Source: Streptomyces sp. NBC_00083
GTDB taxonomy: Bacteria > Actinomycetota > Actinomycetes > Streptomycetales > Streptomycetaceae
Assembly (NCBI RefSeq): GCF_026343295.1
Contig: NZ_JAPELY010000002.1
Location: forward strand, 558,001 to 622,000
Reading direction: 5' to 3'
DNA: 64,000 nucleotides
Part shown: positions 56,021 through 64,000 of the stretch, in pieces
Layout: each line of letters opens with the position of its first letter
How positions within the stretch are numbered: position 1 is the first letter of the stretch
Notes under the pieces: model-generated
Told to the model about the DNA's origin: nothing
Databases searched by the model: none
Seen by the model: only the letters and a program-made list of their open reading frames with translations
Position numbers and translations under genes: made by a program

Positions 56021-56773
56021 GTGACTTTCGGTGAGCAGCCGGCCTATCTGCGCGTAGCCAGCGATCTGCGGGAGAAGATCGTGAGTGGCTCGCTGCCGCC
56101 GCACACCCGGCTTCCCTCGCAGGCCAGGATCCGCGAGGAGTACGGGGTTTCGGACACCGTGGCGCTCGAAGCGCGCAAGGTGCTGATGGCCGAGGGCCTG
56201 GTCGAGGGGCGCTCCGGATCGGGTACGTACGTACGCGAGCGCCCGGTGCCGCGCCGCGTCGCCCGCTCCGGCTACCGCACCGCCAAGGGTGCGAGCCCGT
56301 TCCGCCAGGAGCAGGCGGAGGAGGCCGCGCGCGGCACGTGGGAGTCGAACAGCGAGCAGGAGGAGGCGACCCCGGAGATCGCCAAGCGGCTCGGCATCCG
56401 CCCCGGCGACCGCGTGATGCGCACGCGGTACGTGTTCCGTGACGCGGGCGAGCAGATGATGCTGTCCACGTCGTGGGAGCCGCTGGCCGTCACCGGCCGC
56501 TCGCCGGTGATGCTGCCCGAGGAGGGGCCGCTCGGCGGATGCGGTGTGGTGGAGCGGATGGCGGCGATCGACGTCGTGGTGGACAACGTGGTCGAGGAGG
56601 TCGGTGCGCGCCCGGGGCTCGCGGAGGAGCTCCTGGCGCTCGGCGGCGTCCCTGGCCATGTCGTCCTCGTCATCGAGCGGACGTACTACGCCTCGGGGCT
56701 GGCGGTCGAGACCGCCGACGTCGTGGTCCCGGCCGACCGGTACCGGATCGCGTACCACCTTCCGGTGAAATAG
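56021..56773 (+). CDS. GntR/HutC-family regulator with UTRA domain
   Basis: This 250-residue protein has an N-terminal GntR helix-turn-helix (AYLRVASDLREKIVSGSLPP, LPSQARIREEYGVSDTVALE) and a C-terminal UTRA effector domain (GDRVMRTRYVFRDAGEQMML to TADVVVPADRYRIAYHLP). HutC-type regulators respond to small metabolites or sugar phosphates. The GTG at 56,021 is preceded by GGGAG about 5 nt away. It stands alone and is followed by a hairpin. No target can be named. Confidence 0.9.
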   Translation: MTFGEQPAYLRVASDLREKIVSGSLPPHTRLPSQARIREEYGVSDTVALEARKVLMAEGLVEGRSGSGTYVRERPVPRRVARSGYRTAKGASPFRQEQAEEAARGTWESNSEQEEATPEIAKRLGIRPGDRVMRTRYVFRDAGEQMMLSTSWEPLAVTGRSPVMLPEEGPLGGCGVVERMAAIDVVVDNVVEEVGARPGLAEELLALGGVPGHVVLVIERTYYASGLAVETADVVVPADRYRIAYHLPVK

Positions 56774-56805
56774 CCGGCACGGCCCGAGCGCGCGCGGCCC
56801 GGACA

Positions 56806-56835
56806 CGGGGGTGCACCCAGGAGGGTGCGCCCCCG
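56806..56835 (+). terminator. Hairpin after the GntR gene
   Basis: CGGGGGTGCACCC pairs with GGGTGCGCCCCCG (one G-T wobble) around an AGGA loop, 33 bp after the GntR stop. Confidence 0.7.
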
Positions 56836-56982
56836 TTCGCATGGGCCCCGTTGACCGAATTCGTATCTCTTTGTGCAAAGTCAGATCCGCTGAGTAAAGG
56901 TCAGGCGTAGGCTCGGGCATATGCGGATTGCGGTTTCCTGGGGATCCTTACTGACCTGCACGCCGACGCCGGGAGAGATGCG

Positions 56983-57165
56983 ATGAACGACAGTGGCGCT
57001 GTGCTCAGCTGGCTGGTGATACGTCAGGACGACAACGGCAACCAGTACCGCGTCGGCAAGTACGCGACGCAGGCGGAGGCCCAGCGCATCGCGGACAGCC
57101 TCGACGACCGCGGGCACAAGCAGCTCTACTGGGTCGAGCGGATCGGGGCCCCCGCCCAGCAGTGA
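56983..57165 (+). CDS. Small conserved protein (SPOR-like)
   Basis: This 60-residue protein includes YRVGKYATQAEAQRIADSLD, which resembles the repeat unit of SPOR domains, and ends QLYWVERIGAPAQQ. Small genes of this kind are conserved in Streptomyces. The function is unknown. The stop lies 23 bp before the Nudix gene start. Confidence 0.75.
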   Translation: MNDSGAVLSWLVIRQDDNGNQYRVGKYATQAEAQRIADSLDDRGHKQLYWVERIGAPAQQ

Positions 57166-57188
57166 CCGCGCGCGTTACGCTCCGGCGC

Positions 57189-57590
57189 ATGAACGAGACC
57201 GTGGTGGTGGCCGGAGCCGTGTACGACCGGGGCCGTCTGCTCGCCGCCCGCCGCAGCGCCCCGCCGGAGCTCGCCGGACGCTGGGAACTGCCCGGCGGCA
57301 AGGTGGAGCCGGGCGAAAGCCCCCAGCAGGCGCTCGTCCGCGAACTGCGCGAGGAACTCGGCATCGAGACCGAGCCGCTGGAGCGGATCGCGGGGGAGTG
57401 GCCGCTGCGGCCCGGCCTGGTCCTGCACGCGTGGACGGCGCGGCTGCTCGAAGGCGAGGCCCGCCCGCTCCAGGACCACGACGAACTGCGCTGGCTCGCG
57501 CCCGGCGAGGCCGACGCCGTCGACTGGCTCCCCCAGGACCGCCCCGCGGTCGCCGAAGCCATGCGCATTCTGGGGAACCTGGGTCATTAG
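57189..57590 (+). CDS. MutT-like Nudix hydrolase
   Basis: This 133-residue protein has the Nudix box GGKVEPGESPQQALVRELREELGI, here reaching from the Gly-Gly to the REL..EE metal site, after the usual ARRSAPPELAGRWELP. It would hydrolyse nucleoside diphosphate derivatives such as oxidised dGTP. A GTG at 57,162 overlaps the previous stop, but homology begins at the ATG at 57,189. It is a housekeeping gene. Confidence 0.9.
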   Translation: MNETVVVAGAVYDRGRLLAARRSAPPELAGRWELPGGKVEPGESPQQALVRELREELGIETEPLERIAGEWPLRPGLVLHAWTARLLEGEARPLQDHDELRWLAPGEADAVDWLPQDRPAVAEAMRILGNLGH

Positions 57591-57677
57591 TGCCGCCATC
57601 CGCCCCACTTGGGGATAGGACGTCCCAATTACCGGGTATGTGCCTATTAATCGTTTCTAAACCCCCCGAACCATCGG

Positions 57678-58088
57678 ATGCGGGTGATCGGCGTGATCGA
57701 CACCTCGGGCGAGTGCGCCGAGTGGACCTTCCCTGCTGAGCCGGGGGCCGTACGGACCGCCCGGCATGCCGTACGGGACGCGCTGCGCGGCTGGGAGCTC
57801 GAATCCGGGGCCGTCGACGTGGCGGTCCTCCTGGTCAGCGAGCTGGTGACCAACGCGCTGCGCTACGCCTCGGGGCCCATCGGAGTGCGGCTCGACCGGC
57901 TCGACAGCACCACCCTTCTGGTGGAGGTCTCCGATCCGCTGCCCGATCCGCCCGTCGAACGCACCGCCGGAATCGACGACGAAGGGGGCCGGGGAATGCA
58001 GCTCGTGGCCTGTTCCGCGCGGCGCTGGGGAACCCGCCGCGGCAGAACGGGCAAGACCGTGTGGTTCGAGCTGGCTCTGCATGGTTAG
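57678..58088 (+). CDS. RsbW-like ATP-binding protein
   Basis: This 136-residue protein has a GHKL ATPase domain: N-box LLVSELVTNALRYASG, G1-type DDEGGRGMQLVAC, and C-terminal RTGKTVWFELAL. Such small proteins act as anti-sigma factor kinases or regulators of phosphatase partners in Streptomyces. The large phosphatase gene downstream ends in a domain of the same family, so the two may act in one signalling network. Confidence 0.87.
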   Translation: MRVIGVIDTSGECAEWTFPAEPGAVRTARHAVRDALRGWELESGAVDVAVLLVSELVTNALRYASGPIGVRLDRLDSTTLLVEVSDPLPDPPVERTAGIDDEGGRGMQLVACSARRWGTRRGRTGKTVWFELALHG

Positions 58089-58254
58089 AAGGAGGGAGGG
58101 ACGGACGATCACAACCCTCACGTGAACCCGCCGACAACGGCTGGAAAAGAACGAGACCGGGATGTGATCGTGAACGCCGTGCCGCCTGGGGCCGTAGTGC
58201 TGAATACTGCGGGTCAAGGCCGGTCCGGTGCGGTGAGCTGGAGGGGACGGTCGC

Positions 58255-60792
58255 GTGAGCGAGATACCTGAGACGGCTGGCGATGTCGTGTGGCAGAGCA
58301 GTCCGCCTGGCTCGATCTATGACTACATCCGCGTCGCCTCGTTCTCGATCGGGCCGGACGGACTGATCGAGCAGTGGAGCCTGCGGGCCGAGGAGCAGTT
58401 CGGCCTGTCCGCGTCCGCCGTGGTCGGGCGCGATCCCGTCGAGGCGTTCATGCCTCCCGAGCTGCGCCCACGCGGCCACCGCCGGGTCGCCGAGATCCTC
58501 GACGGCAGGGAGTGGACGGGCGTCGTCCCCTTCCGCGTGCCGTCACCCGAGGGCGGCGGACGCGCCGAGGGCCTCGCGGAGCTGTACGTCATGCCGAGCC
58601 GAACGGCCACCGACGAGCGAGCCGCGCTCTGTATCGTCGTCGACGTACGCGCTCTGCGCGGGATCGAGACGGACCTGGCCGCCTCGCAGGCCATTTTTGG
58701 TCAATCTCCCTACGGGTTCCTGTTGTTCGGTACGGACCTCACCGTGCTGCGCGCCAACCGGCGCTTCGCCACCGTCTTCGGCGGCGCCCCCGAGGAGCAC
58801 CGCGGCCACACCGTGCACGACTACCTCTCCCGCGCCGAGGCCGACCGGATGTCCGCCGCGCTCCAGCGGGTCCTGGACACCGGCGAGTCCGTCACCGACC
58901 TCCAGATAGTGGGCTCGTCCCCCGGGGGCCGCGACCGCAGGCACTGGTCGATCAACCTCTACCGCGTGCACAGCGGCACCGGCCGGCCCATCGGCGTCGC
59001 AGGCCTCGGCATCGACGTGACCCGCCGTCACAACGCGGCCCGCGAGGCCGCCGACGCCCGCCGCAACCTCGCCCTCCTCAACGAGGCCGGCGCCCGCATG
59101 GGCAACACCCTCGACCTGGAGACCACCGCCCGCGAGCTCCTCGACATCGCCGTCCCCGGCTTCTGCGACCTCGCGTCCGTCGACCTCTACCAGTCGCTGC
59201 TCGCCGGCGACGACCCCGGCGGGGGCAGCTCCGACGGGCGCGGCGAGCTGCGCCGGGTCGCCTTCGCGAGCGCCGTGTCGGACGGGCCCCTGCCCGGCGG
59301 CGAGCCCGAGGTGGGCGTCGGCGACCTGCACCGCTACCGGTTCCACTCCCCGTACGCCAGCGCCCTGCGGACCGCGCGGATCCACACCGTGCCCGCGGGC
59401 GACGGCGGCCTCGTGCAGACCACGCTCGCCGTGCCCATGGTCGCCCACGACACCGTCGTCGGCCTGGTGCAGTTCGCCCGCGCCAAGGGCAGCGAGCCCT
59501 TCGGCGAACGCGACCGCGCGCTCGCCACCGAACTCGCCTCGCGGGCCGCCGTCTGCATCGACAACGCCCGCCTCTACCGCAGGGAGCACGAGCGCGCGCT
59601 GATCCTCCAGCGCTCCCTGCTGCCCCCCGGCGCCCCCGAGGCCGCCGGACTCGACATCGCCTGCCGCTACCTTCCCGGCAGCGCCGAGTCCGAGGTCGGC
59701 GGCGACTGGTTCGACGTCATCGAGCTGCCCGGCCACCGCACCGCGCTCGTCATCGGCGACGTCATGGGCCGCGGTCTGCGCGCCGCCGTCGCCATGGGCG
59801 AACTGCGCACCGCAGTCCGCACCCTGGCGCTGCTCGACCTCGAACCCGCGGAGGTCCTCTCGCACCTCGACGAGATCGCCCGGGGCCTCGGCGCGCCGGG
59901 CGGCAGCCAGCAGGCGTCCCGGGTCGCCCACAAGTCCCGCGACGCCGACCTCTCCGAGGTCTACCTCGCCACCTGTGTGTACGCGGTCTACGACCCGGTC
60001 ACCCGCCGCTGCACGTTCGCCAACGCCGGGCACCTGCCGCCCCTCCTGGTCGAGCCCGGCGACGACCCCGGGGAGCCCGCGATGCTCCTCGACGTGCCAC
60101 CCGGGCTGCCGCTCGGCGTCGGCGGCGAGCCCTTCGAGGAGGTCGAGGTGGACCTGCCCGAGGGCGCCCTGCTCGCCCTCTACACCGACGGGCTCGTCGA
60201 GTCCCGCGACCATCCGCTCGACGAGGGCCTCAACGCCTTCCGCAAGACCCTCACCGACCCGGACCGTCCCCTTGAGGACGTCTGCGACCAGGTGCTCGGC
60301 TCGCTCGACACGCGGCACGGCGAGGACGACATCGCCCTGCTGCTCGCCCGTATCCAGGGGCTTCCGGTGGACGCGGTCGGCGACTGGCGGCTGCCGCGCG
60401 AACCCCGCTCGGTGGGCCGCGCCCGCGAACTCGCCCGCACCCAGCTGCTCGCCTGGGACCTCGACGACCTCGTCGACACCACCGAACTCCTGGTCAGTGA
60501 ACTCGTCACCAACGCCCTGCGCTACGGCGACGGCGAGATCAGGCTCCGCCTGCTCCGCGACCGCACGCTGGTGTGCGAGGTGTGGGACGCGGGCCTGGTG
60601 CAGCCCAGGCGGCGCAGGGCCCGCGACACCGACGAGGGCGGCCGCGGACTCCAGCTGGTCGGCCTGCTCAGCGCCGCCTGGGGGGCCAGGCGCACCCCGC
60701 GCGGCAAGACGGTCTGGTTCGAACTCGCGCTGCCGGACGGCGAGTCGGGCCCGGTGGAGCTGACCGAGGAGCAGATCCTGAGCATGTTCTGA
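58255..60792 (+). CDS. PAS/GAF/PP2C (SpoIIE-type) phosphatase with ATPase domain
   Basis: The protein has 845 residues: a PAS domain (about 20-130), a second PAS (FGQSPYGFLLFGTDLTVLRANR, about 145-260), a GAF domain (about 270-450), a SpoIIE-type phosphatase (GGDWFDVIELPGHRTALVIGDV, FANAGHLPPLLVEP, LYTDGLVESRD; about 465-690), and a C-terminal GHKL ATPase (TELLVSELVTNALRYGDGEI, DEGGRGLQLVG). It senses a signal and dephosphorylates an anti-anti-sigma factor. The GTG at 58,255 has GAGGGG upstream. A large family in Streptomyces; not cluster-specific. Confidence 0.92.
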   Translation: MSEIPETAGDVVWQSSPPGSIYDYIRVASFSIGPDGLIEQWSLRAEEQFGLSASAVVGRDPVEAFMPPELRPRGHRRVAEILDGREWTGVVPFRVPSPEGGGRAEGLAELYVMPSRTATDERAALCIVVDVRALRGIETDLAASQAIFGQSPYGFLLFGTDLTVLRANRRFATVFGGAPEEHRGHTVHDYLSRAEADRMSAALQRVLDTGESVTDLQIVGSSPGGRDRRHWSINLYRVHSGTGRPIGVAGLGIDVTRRHNAAREAADARRNLALLNEAGARMGNTLDLETTARELLDIAVPGFCDLASVDLYQSLLAGDDPGGGSSDGRGELRRVAFASAVSDGPLPGGEPEVGVGDLHRYRFHSPYASALRTARIHTVPAGDGGLVQTTLAVPMVAHDTVVGLVQFARAKGSEPFGERDRALATELASRAAVCIDNARLYRREHERALILQRSLLPPGAPEAAGLDIACRYLPGSAESEVGGDWFDVIELPGHRTALVIGDVMGRGLRAAVAMGELRTAVRTLALLDLEPAEVLSHLDEIARGLGAPGGSQQASRVAHKSRDADLSEVYLATCVYAVYDPVTRRCTFANAGHLPPLLVEPGDDPGEPAMLLDVPPGLPLGVGGEPFEEVEVDLPEGALLALYTDGLVESRDHPLDEGLNAFRKTLTDPDRPLEDVCDQVLGSLDTRHGEDDIALLLARIQGLPVDAVGDWRLPREPRSVGRARELARTQLLAWDLDDLVDTTELLVSELVTNALRYGDGEIRLRLLRDRTLVCEVWDAGLVQPRRRRARDTDEGGRGLQLVGLLSAAWGARRTPRGKTVWFELALPDGESGPVELTEEQILSMF

Positions 60793-60828
60793 CGTCACGT
60801 CAGGTGCCGGGGCGGGTACTCGGCCTCC

Positions 60829-61521
60829 TCAGGTGGTGGCCTTCAGGGCGGCGAGCCGCGCCTCGACCTCCGCCGTGTCGCCGGGGTCGTCCAGCCGCTC
60901 GAACTGCGAGTCCAGACAGGAATCCCCGACGTCCCGGCCCGCCAGCCGTGCCTCCTCGCGCCGCACCTTGTCCTCGAAGCGCCCCAACTCGGTCGTGGTG
61001 TCCAGGGCGTTGACGCTCTCGGCCGCACCCGTCGTCCGGCTCATCGCCCGCACCCCGTCGTGCCGGGACTTCAGCGCGCCGAGCCGGGTCCGCATCCCGT
61101 CGAGCGCCGCTCCGAGCCGGGCCACGAGGTCGCGCTGGGCGGCGATCGCGGGCTCCGCGGCCGTGGCCTCCCGCTCCGACCTGAGCTGCCGGGCGAGCGC
61201 CACCTTGGCGAGCCGGTCGAAGGTGTCGGCCGCCGCGGCCGCACCGGACGCCCGCAGCGCGTCGGCCTTCCGGCTCACCGCACGGGCCCGCGCGCCCCAC
61301 TCGCCGTCCGCCTTCACGTCCTCGGCGTGGTCCTGTTCGAGCAGCCGCAGCGTGCCGAGCGTGGTGGAGACGGCGCGCTCGGCGTCGGCGATGGCGTCGG
61401 TGTAGTCGCGCACGAGCTGGTCGAGCACGGCCCTCGGGTCCTCGGCCCGCTCCACGAGGGCGCCGACGTCGGTGCTGGACAGGCGCACCGCGCGGCCGAG
61501 TACGGACTGCTTGTCGCTCAT
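60829..61521 (-). CDS. PspA/IM30-family protein
   Basis: This 230-residue, mostly helical protein has long coiled coils (DPRAVLDQLVRDYTDAIADAERAV, EPAIAAQRDLVARLGAAL) and a family-like end (VEARLAALKA). PspA proteins protect the membrane under envelope stress. It lies 52 bp behind the gene starting at 63,055 on the same strand; TPM-domain and PspA-like genes are often neighbours in Streptomyces. Confidence 0.82.
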   Translation of the reverse strand: MSDKQSVLGRAVRLSSTDVGALVERAEDPRAVLDQLVRDYTDAIADAERAVSTTLGTLRLLEQDHAEDVKADGEWGARARAVSRKADALRASGAAAAADTFDRLAKVALARQLRSEREATAAEPAIAAQRDLVARLGAALDGMRTRLGALKSRHDGVRAMSRTTGAAESVNALDTTTELGRFEDKVRREEARLAGRDVGDSCLDSQFERLDDPGDTAEVEARLAALKATT

Positions 61522-61573
61522 GGCGTGTCTCCTCGTACGTGACCGGCCCCCGCAGGCCGCCCCGCTCCGCCGC

Positions 61574-63055
61574 TCACCAGGACCCGCCGGCTCTGCGGGC
61601 CCGGGTCGCGGGGCCGCCGAAACAGGCGGGGCCGCCCGCGTGGGCCCGGGTGCCGTCGCCGGGCTCGCCGTCCGGGACGGTCAGGACGATGCCGCCGAGC
61701 AGAGCGCCGCCGAGACCCCCGTCCCCGGCCCGGCCCGCGACGTCCCGCTGCCCGTACGCCGCCGCGTCCTGCTCGGAGCGGGCCAGCGCCCCGCGGGCCA
61801 GGGCGTCGGCGGCGGCCGCCGCGTGCAGGGCGCCGGCCGGGTCCGAGGCGGCGGGCGGCGCCGACTCCAGCCGGCTCAGGGCCGCCGCGAGCCCGGTGCG
61901 GGCGTGGCTGCCCACGGCGCCTCGGTGCGTGGCGATGTGGACCCCGGCCGCCGCGACCGAGGCCCGCGCGACGAGCGTGGCGGTGTCGAGTGCGGCGGTG
62001 TCGACCTTGTCCGTGGGGCCGCCGGCCCGGTGGACCCGGCGCAGCGCGTCGAGCGGATCGTACGGTCCGGCGGTGGACTCCTCGCGGACGGCGGCGAGTT
62101 CCGCGGGATGCGCGTGACCGGCCTCGTACGCGGCGAGCAGACCGGGCAACATCCTTGCCGCGTCGGAGAGTTCGCGCTCCCTTCGCTCGACCGAGGCGAC
62201 CAGGACGGCCGCCTGGTCGACGGCGCCCTCGGCGGCCCGCACCCATGCCGCGGCGCCCGCGCCGTCGCCCGCGTCGAGCGCTTGGCGGGCGCCGCCGAGG
62301 CTCGTCGTCGCGAACATCAGCCGGTCCTTGGCCTCCTCGACGTGCCGGGCCACGGGGGCCGAGGCGGCGGGGGCGTACTGCCGGAGCAGCGCGGTGAGGG
62401 TGGCTTCCGCGGCGCCGGTGCGGGCGGTCAGCTCACGGAAGACGGTTTCGGCGGCGGCGACGGCGGGGGCGGCGTCGCGGTCGAGGGCGCGGAGCCGGTC
62501 GAAGGCGTCCGCCTCGGCGTCCAGGCGGCGGCCGGCGTCCTCGCAGCGCGCGGCGATCTCCGCCAGGACGCCGCGCCGGGCCGCCTCGTCCTCGGGCCGG
62601 CCCTCGTCGAGCTCCTGCCGCAGCCGGAACGCGGCGGCGAGTTGGCTCCGCGCGTGGGCGAGGGCGTCGGCGAACGGGCGCACCGCCTCCGCGCCGGCTG
62701 CCGCCCGCGCGCTGTCCAGCTCCTCCTCGCTGGTGCGGACCGCCTCGTCGGCGGCGACGAGGGCGGCGCGGGTGTCGGTGTCGAGTACGTCGAAGGCCGG
62801 GGCGGCGGGTGGCACGGGCCGGGGCCGTGCCCCCGAACCCCCCGGTGTGGTGCGGGAGTTCAGCCGCCGCTTCCGCGTGAGGTAGGCGTAGGCGGCGAGC
62901 ACGCACGCCACGACGAGGACGCCTACGGGGAGCACGAGGTAGCTGCTGGAACCGGCTGCGCCGTGCGCACCGAGTACGGCCAGCGGGGGCCAGGCCGCCG
63001 CCCCGAAGCGTTGGGCGGCGGCACGGGGCCGGGCTCTCCTGACGGGCGGCGTCAC
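61574..63055 (-). pseudogene. TPM-domain family membrane protein lacking its TPM domain
   Basis: The open frame has 493 residues. One membrane helix (YLVLPVGVLVVACVLAAYAYL) comes at residues 39-59, followed by a long helical cytoplasmic region (AALVAADEAVRTSEEELDSA, AFRLRQELDEGRPEDEAARR, ARCEDAGRRLDAEADAFDRL). In Streptomyces relatives this helical region follows a signal peptide and an extracellular TPM domain of about 150-200 residues, which is absent here. The sequence upstream is repeat-rich and holds no TPM coding. Either the gene has lost its 5' end, perhaps by recombination at the repeats, or this is a shorter natural variant. Labelled pseudogene with caution. Confidence 0.55.
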
Positions 63056-63701
63056 ACGACCGAGCGTATGACCGCCCCCCTGCCCCCGCGACCGGAGCGG
63101 CTCCGCCGCGGTGGGCGCGGGCGGGGGGCGCGACGCCGGGTGCCCTACTAGGGGCGCGGGGCTGTGCCGTTTGCGCGGCTCCGCCGCGGCGGGCGTGGGC
63201 GGTGGGCTGCGACTCCGGGTGCCCTACAGGGGCGCGGGGAACTGCGCGACCAGCCCAGCACGGTCTGCACCCGAAAGCGGGGTTGCTGGGGCTTCGCCCC
63301 AGGCCCCGGGATGCCCCACCCCGCCCCTTCCCGAAACCCTCCGGGGGTTAGGAACGGGCTGAGGTCCAAACCCCCTGGGGCTCCGCCCCAGACCCCGTTC
63401 GCGCCTGAAGGGCGCTCGTCCTCAAACGCCGGACAGGCTGAAGCGCGCTCGTCCTCAAACGCCGGACAGGCTGAAGCGCGCTCGTCCTCAAACGCCGGAC
63501 AGGCTGAAGCGCGCTCGTCCTCAATCGCCGGACCGGCTGAGGGGGCCGAGACTGGGCGCCCTGCCAAGGGGGAGCGATGCCGAGCACCCGGCAAGGGGGA
63601 GGTATGCCGATGCCGAGCACCCTGCCAAGGGCGAGCACCCCATGCCGCGCCCCGGCGCCACGCCGCTACGCTGGCCCCCGGAGCGAGCCGGGGGGACGCG
63701 G
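63056..63701. other. Repeat-rich intergenic region
   Basis: About 645 bp with no credible gene; the open frames here translate repeats. It contains two copies of a GGGGCGCGGGG-type element (near 63,150 and 63,230), a G/C-rich stretch with GGGGCTCCGCCCC, and a four-unit 33-bp tandem repeat. These sequence types recur between genes in many Streptomyces chromosomes. Confidence 0.7.
63412..63543. repeat. 33-bp tandem repeat, four units
   Basis: Units start at 63,412, 63,445, 63,478 and 63,511. Each begins GCGCTCGTCCTCAA and contains CGCCGGACAGGCTGAAG. The first three are nearly identical and the fourth has several changes. There are no spacers, so this is not a CRISPR array. Confidence 0.88.
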
Positions 63702-64000
63702 ATGGTGGGGATACGGGGCTGGTGGCGGGGGCGGGGCGGGCGGATCGCCCGGCGCGCGGTGCTCACGCTCACCCTGACCGTCGTCGTCGCGGTCGCCGCC
63801 GCGGGAGCCGGCCTGCGCGCCCAGTACGCCGGCGTCCCGGGCGACGACACCAGAACCCGGGGCCGCGACGCGTACTGGCTCGGGCACGCCTGGGTCGACG
63901 GGCGCAAGGGCGAGCGGGACCTCGACGCCTTCGCCGCCAAGGTGCGCGGCAGCGGCATCAAGGACCTCTTCGTGCACACCGGCCCCCTGGAACACGACGG
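63702..64000 (+). CDS. N-terminal part of a membrane-anchored or secreted protein
   Basis: The start ATG at 63,702 has GGGGGGA about 6 nt upstream. An Arg-rich N terminus (WWRGRGGRIARR) precedes a membrane helix or signal anchor (AVLTLTLTVVVAVAAAGAGL), then RGRDAYWLGHAWVDGRKGERD and IKDLFVHTGPLE. The gene runs off the window. The visible part resembles Streptomyces surface proteins with a TIM-barrel-like domain, but this is too little to name a function. Confidence 0.65.
   Translation, partial: MVGIRGWWRGRGGRIARRAVLTLTLTVVVAVAAAGAGLRAQYAGVPGDDTRTRGRDAYWLGHAWVDGRKGERDLDAFAAKVRGSGIKDLFVHTGPLEHD

Noticed and set aside
63412..63543. CRISPR-like array
   Set aside because: The 33-bp units are directly abutting with no unique spacers, and no cas genes are present.
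63148..63638. Minus-strand open frames with 11-residue repeats
   Set aside because: They merely translate the 33-bp tandem repeat and have no start context or homology.

Overview
The window is high-GC actinomycete DNA, almost certainly from Streptomyces. The signs are strong G/C at third codon positions, many GTG starts and stop/start overlaps, SARP, MocR and SpoIIE-type regulators, and the chromosomal repeat families seen near the right end. Roughly positions 700-54,060 form one biosynthetic gene cluster. Ordinary chromosomal genes flank it: a truncated TPR-like gene on the left, and on the right CsbD, a DUF4190-type protein, a GntR regulator, a Nudix hydrolase, a PAS/GAF/PP2C phosphatase, a PspA-like protein and others.

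The cluster looks like it makes a chlorinated lipopeptide with a very short peptide. (1) Acyl chain: a minimal type II ketosynthase set (ACP, KS-alpha, chain-length-factor-like KS-beta, ketoreductase, and a DsbA-fold isomerase-like protein; 35,241-39,532), plus a fatty-acyl-AMP ligase and a second ACP (1,862-4,059), with a Sfp-type PPTase (1,170-1,865). (2) Unusual amino acids: SbnA/SbnB homologues for L-2,3-diaminopropionate (8,176-10,236), and a tryptophan 6-halogenase-like enzyme with a flavin reductase (10,528-13,915). (3) Tryptophan supply: trpC, trpD, trpG, trpE and a class II DAHP synthase (46,063-53,256). (4) Assembly: a 3,763-residue NRPS (C-A-T-E-C-A-T-C-A*-T-TE) whose third adenylation domain is gutted, a separate NRPS carrying part of a C domain followed by A-T (42,129-44,735), a SyrP-like hydroxylase, a P450, MbtH and a type II thioesterase. 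(5) Export and resistance: an MMPL transporter, a DrrA/ABC-2 pair, a FtsX-type ABC exporter and a CPA2-type antiporter.

Two regulatory layers can be read in the DNA. Seven near-identical direct repeats, CTGACA-N5-CTGACA with an 11-bp period, all in one orientation, lie upstream of minus-strand biosynthetic operons. They fit binding boxes for the small SARP activator encoded at 44,848-45,645. Separately, an 18-bp inverted repeat (TGTAAGTC-N2-GACTTACA) precedes both the MMPL exporter and the operon of an ArsR-like repressor, a small membrane protein, a sensor-domain protein and an ABC exporter. This suggests ligand-responsive control of export. A paralogue of the repressor and one of the small membrane protein sit elsewhere in the cluster.

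Layout: 1-686 truncated flank; 730-5,536 repressor paralogue, PPTase, ACP, acyl ligase and two enzymes of unknown role; 5,728-7,962 MMPL; 8,176-10,236 Dap pathway; 10,528-13,915 halogenation; 14,094-18,781 regulator/exporter operon; 18,869-23,782 regulator, ABC, MbtH, P450; 23,779-35,070 NRPS; 35,241-40,555 type II PKS set and LysR; 41,039-45,645 hydroxylase, separate NRPS, SARP; 46,063-53,956 tryptophan supply and thioesterase; 54,155-64,000 chromosomal flank. No rRNA, tRNA, CRISPR array or insertion sequence was seen. All family assignments come from reading motifs and from memory of the families; no database search was run.
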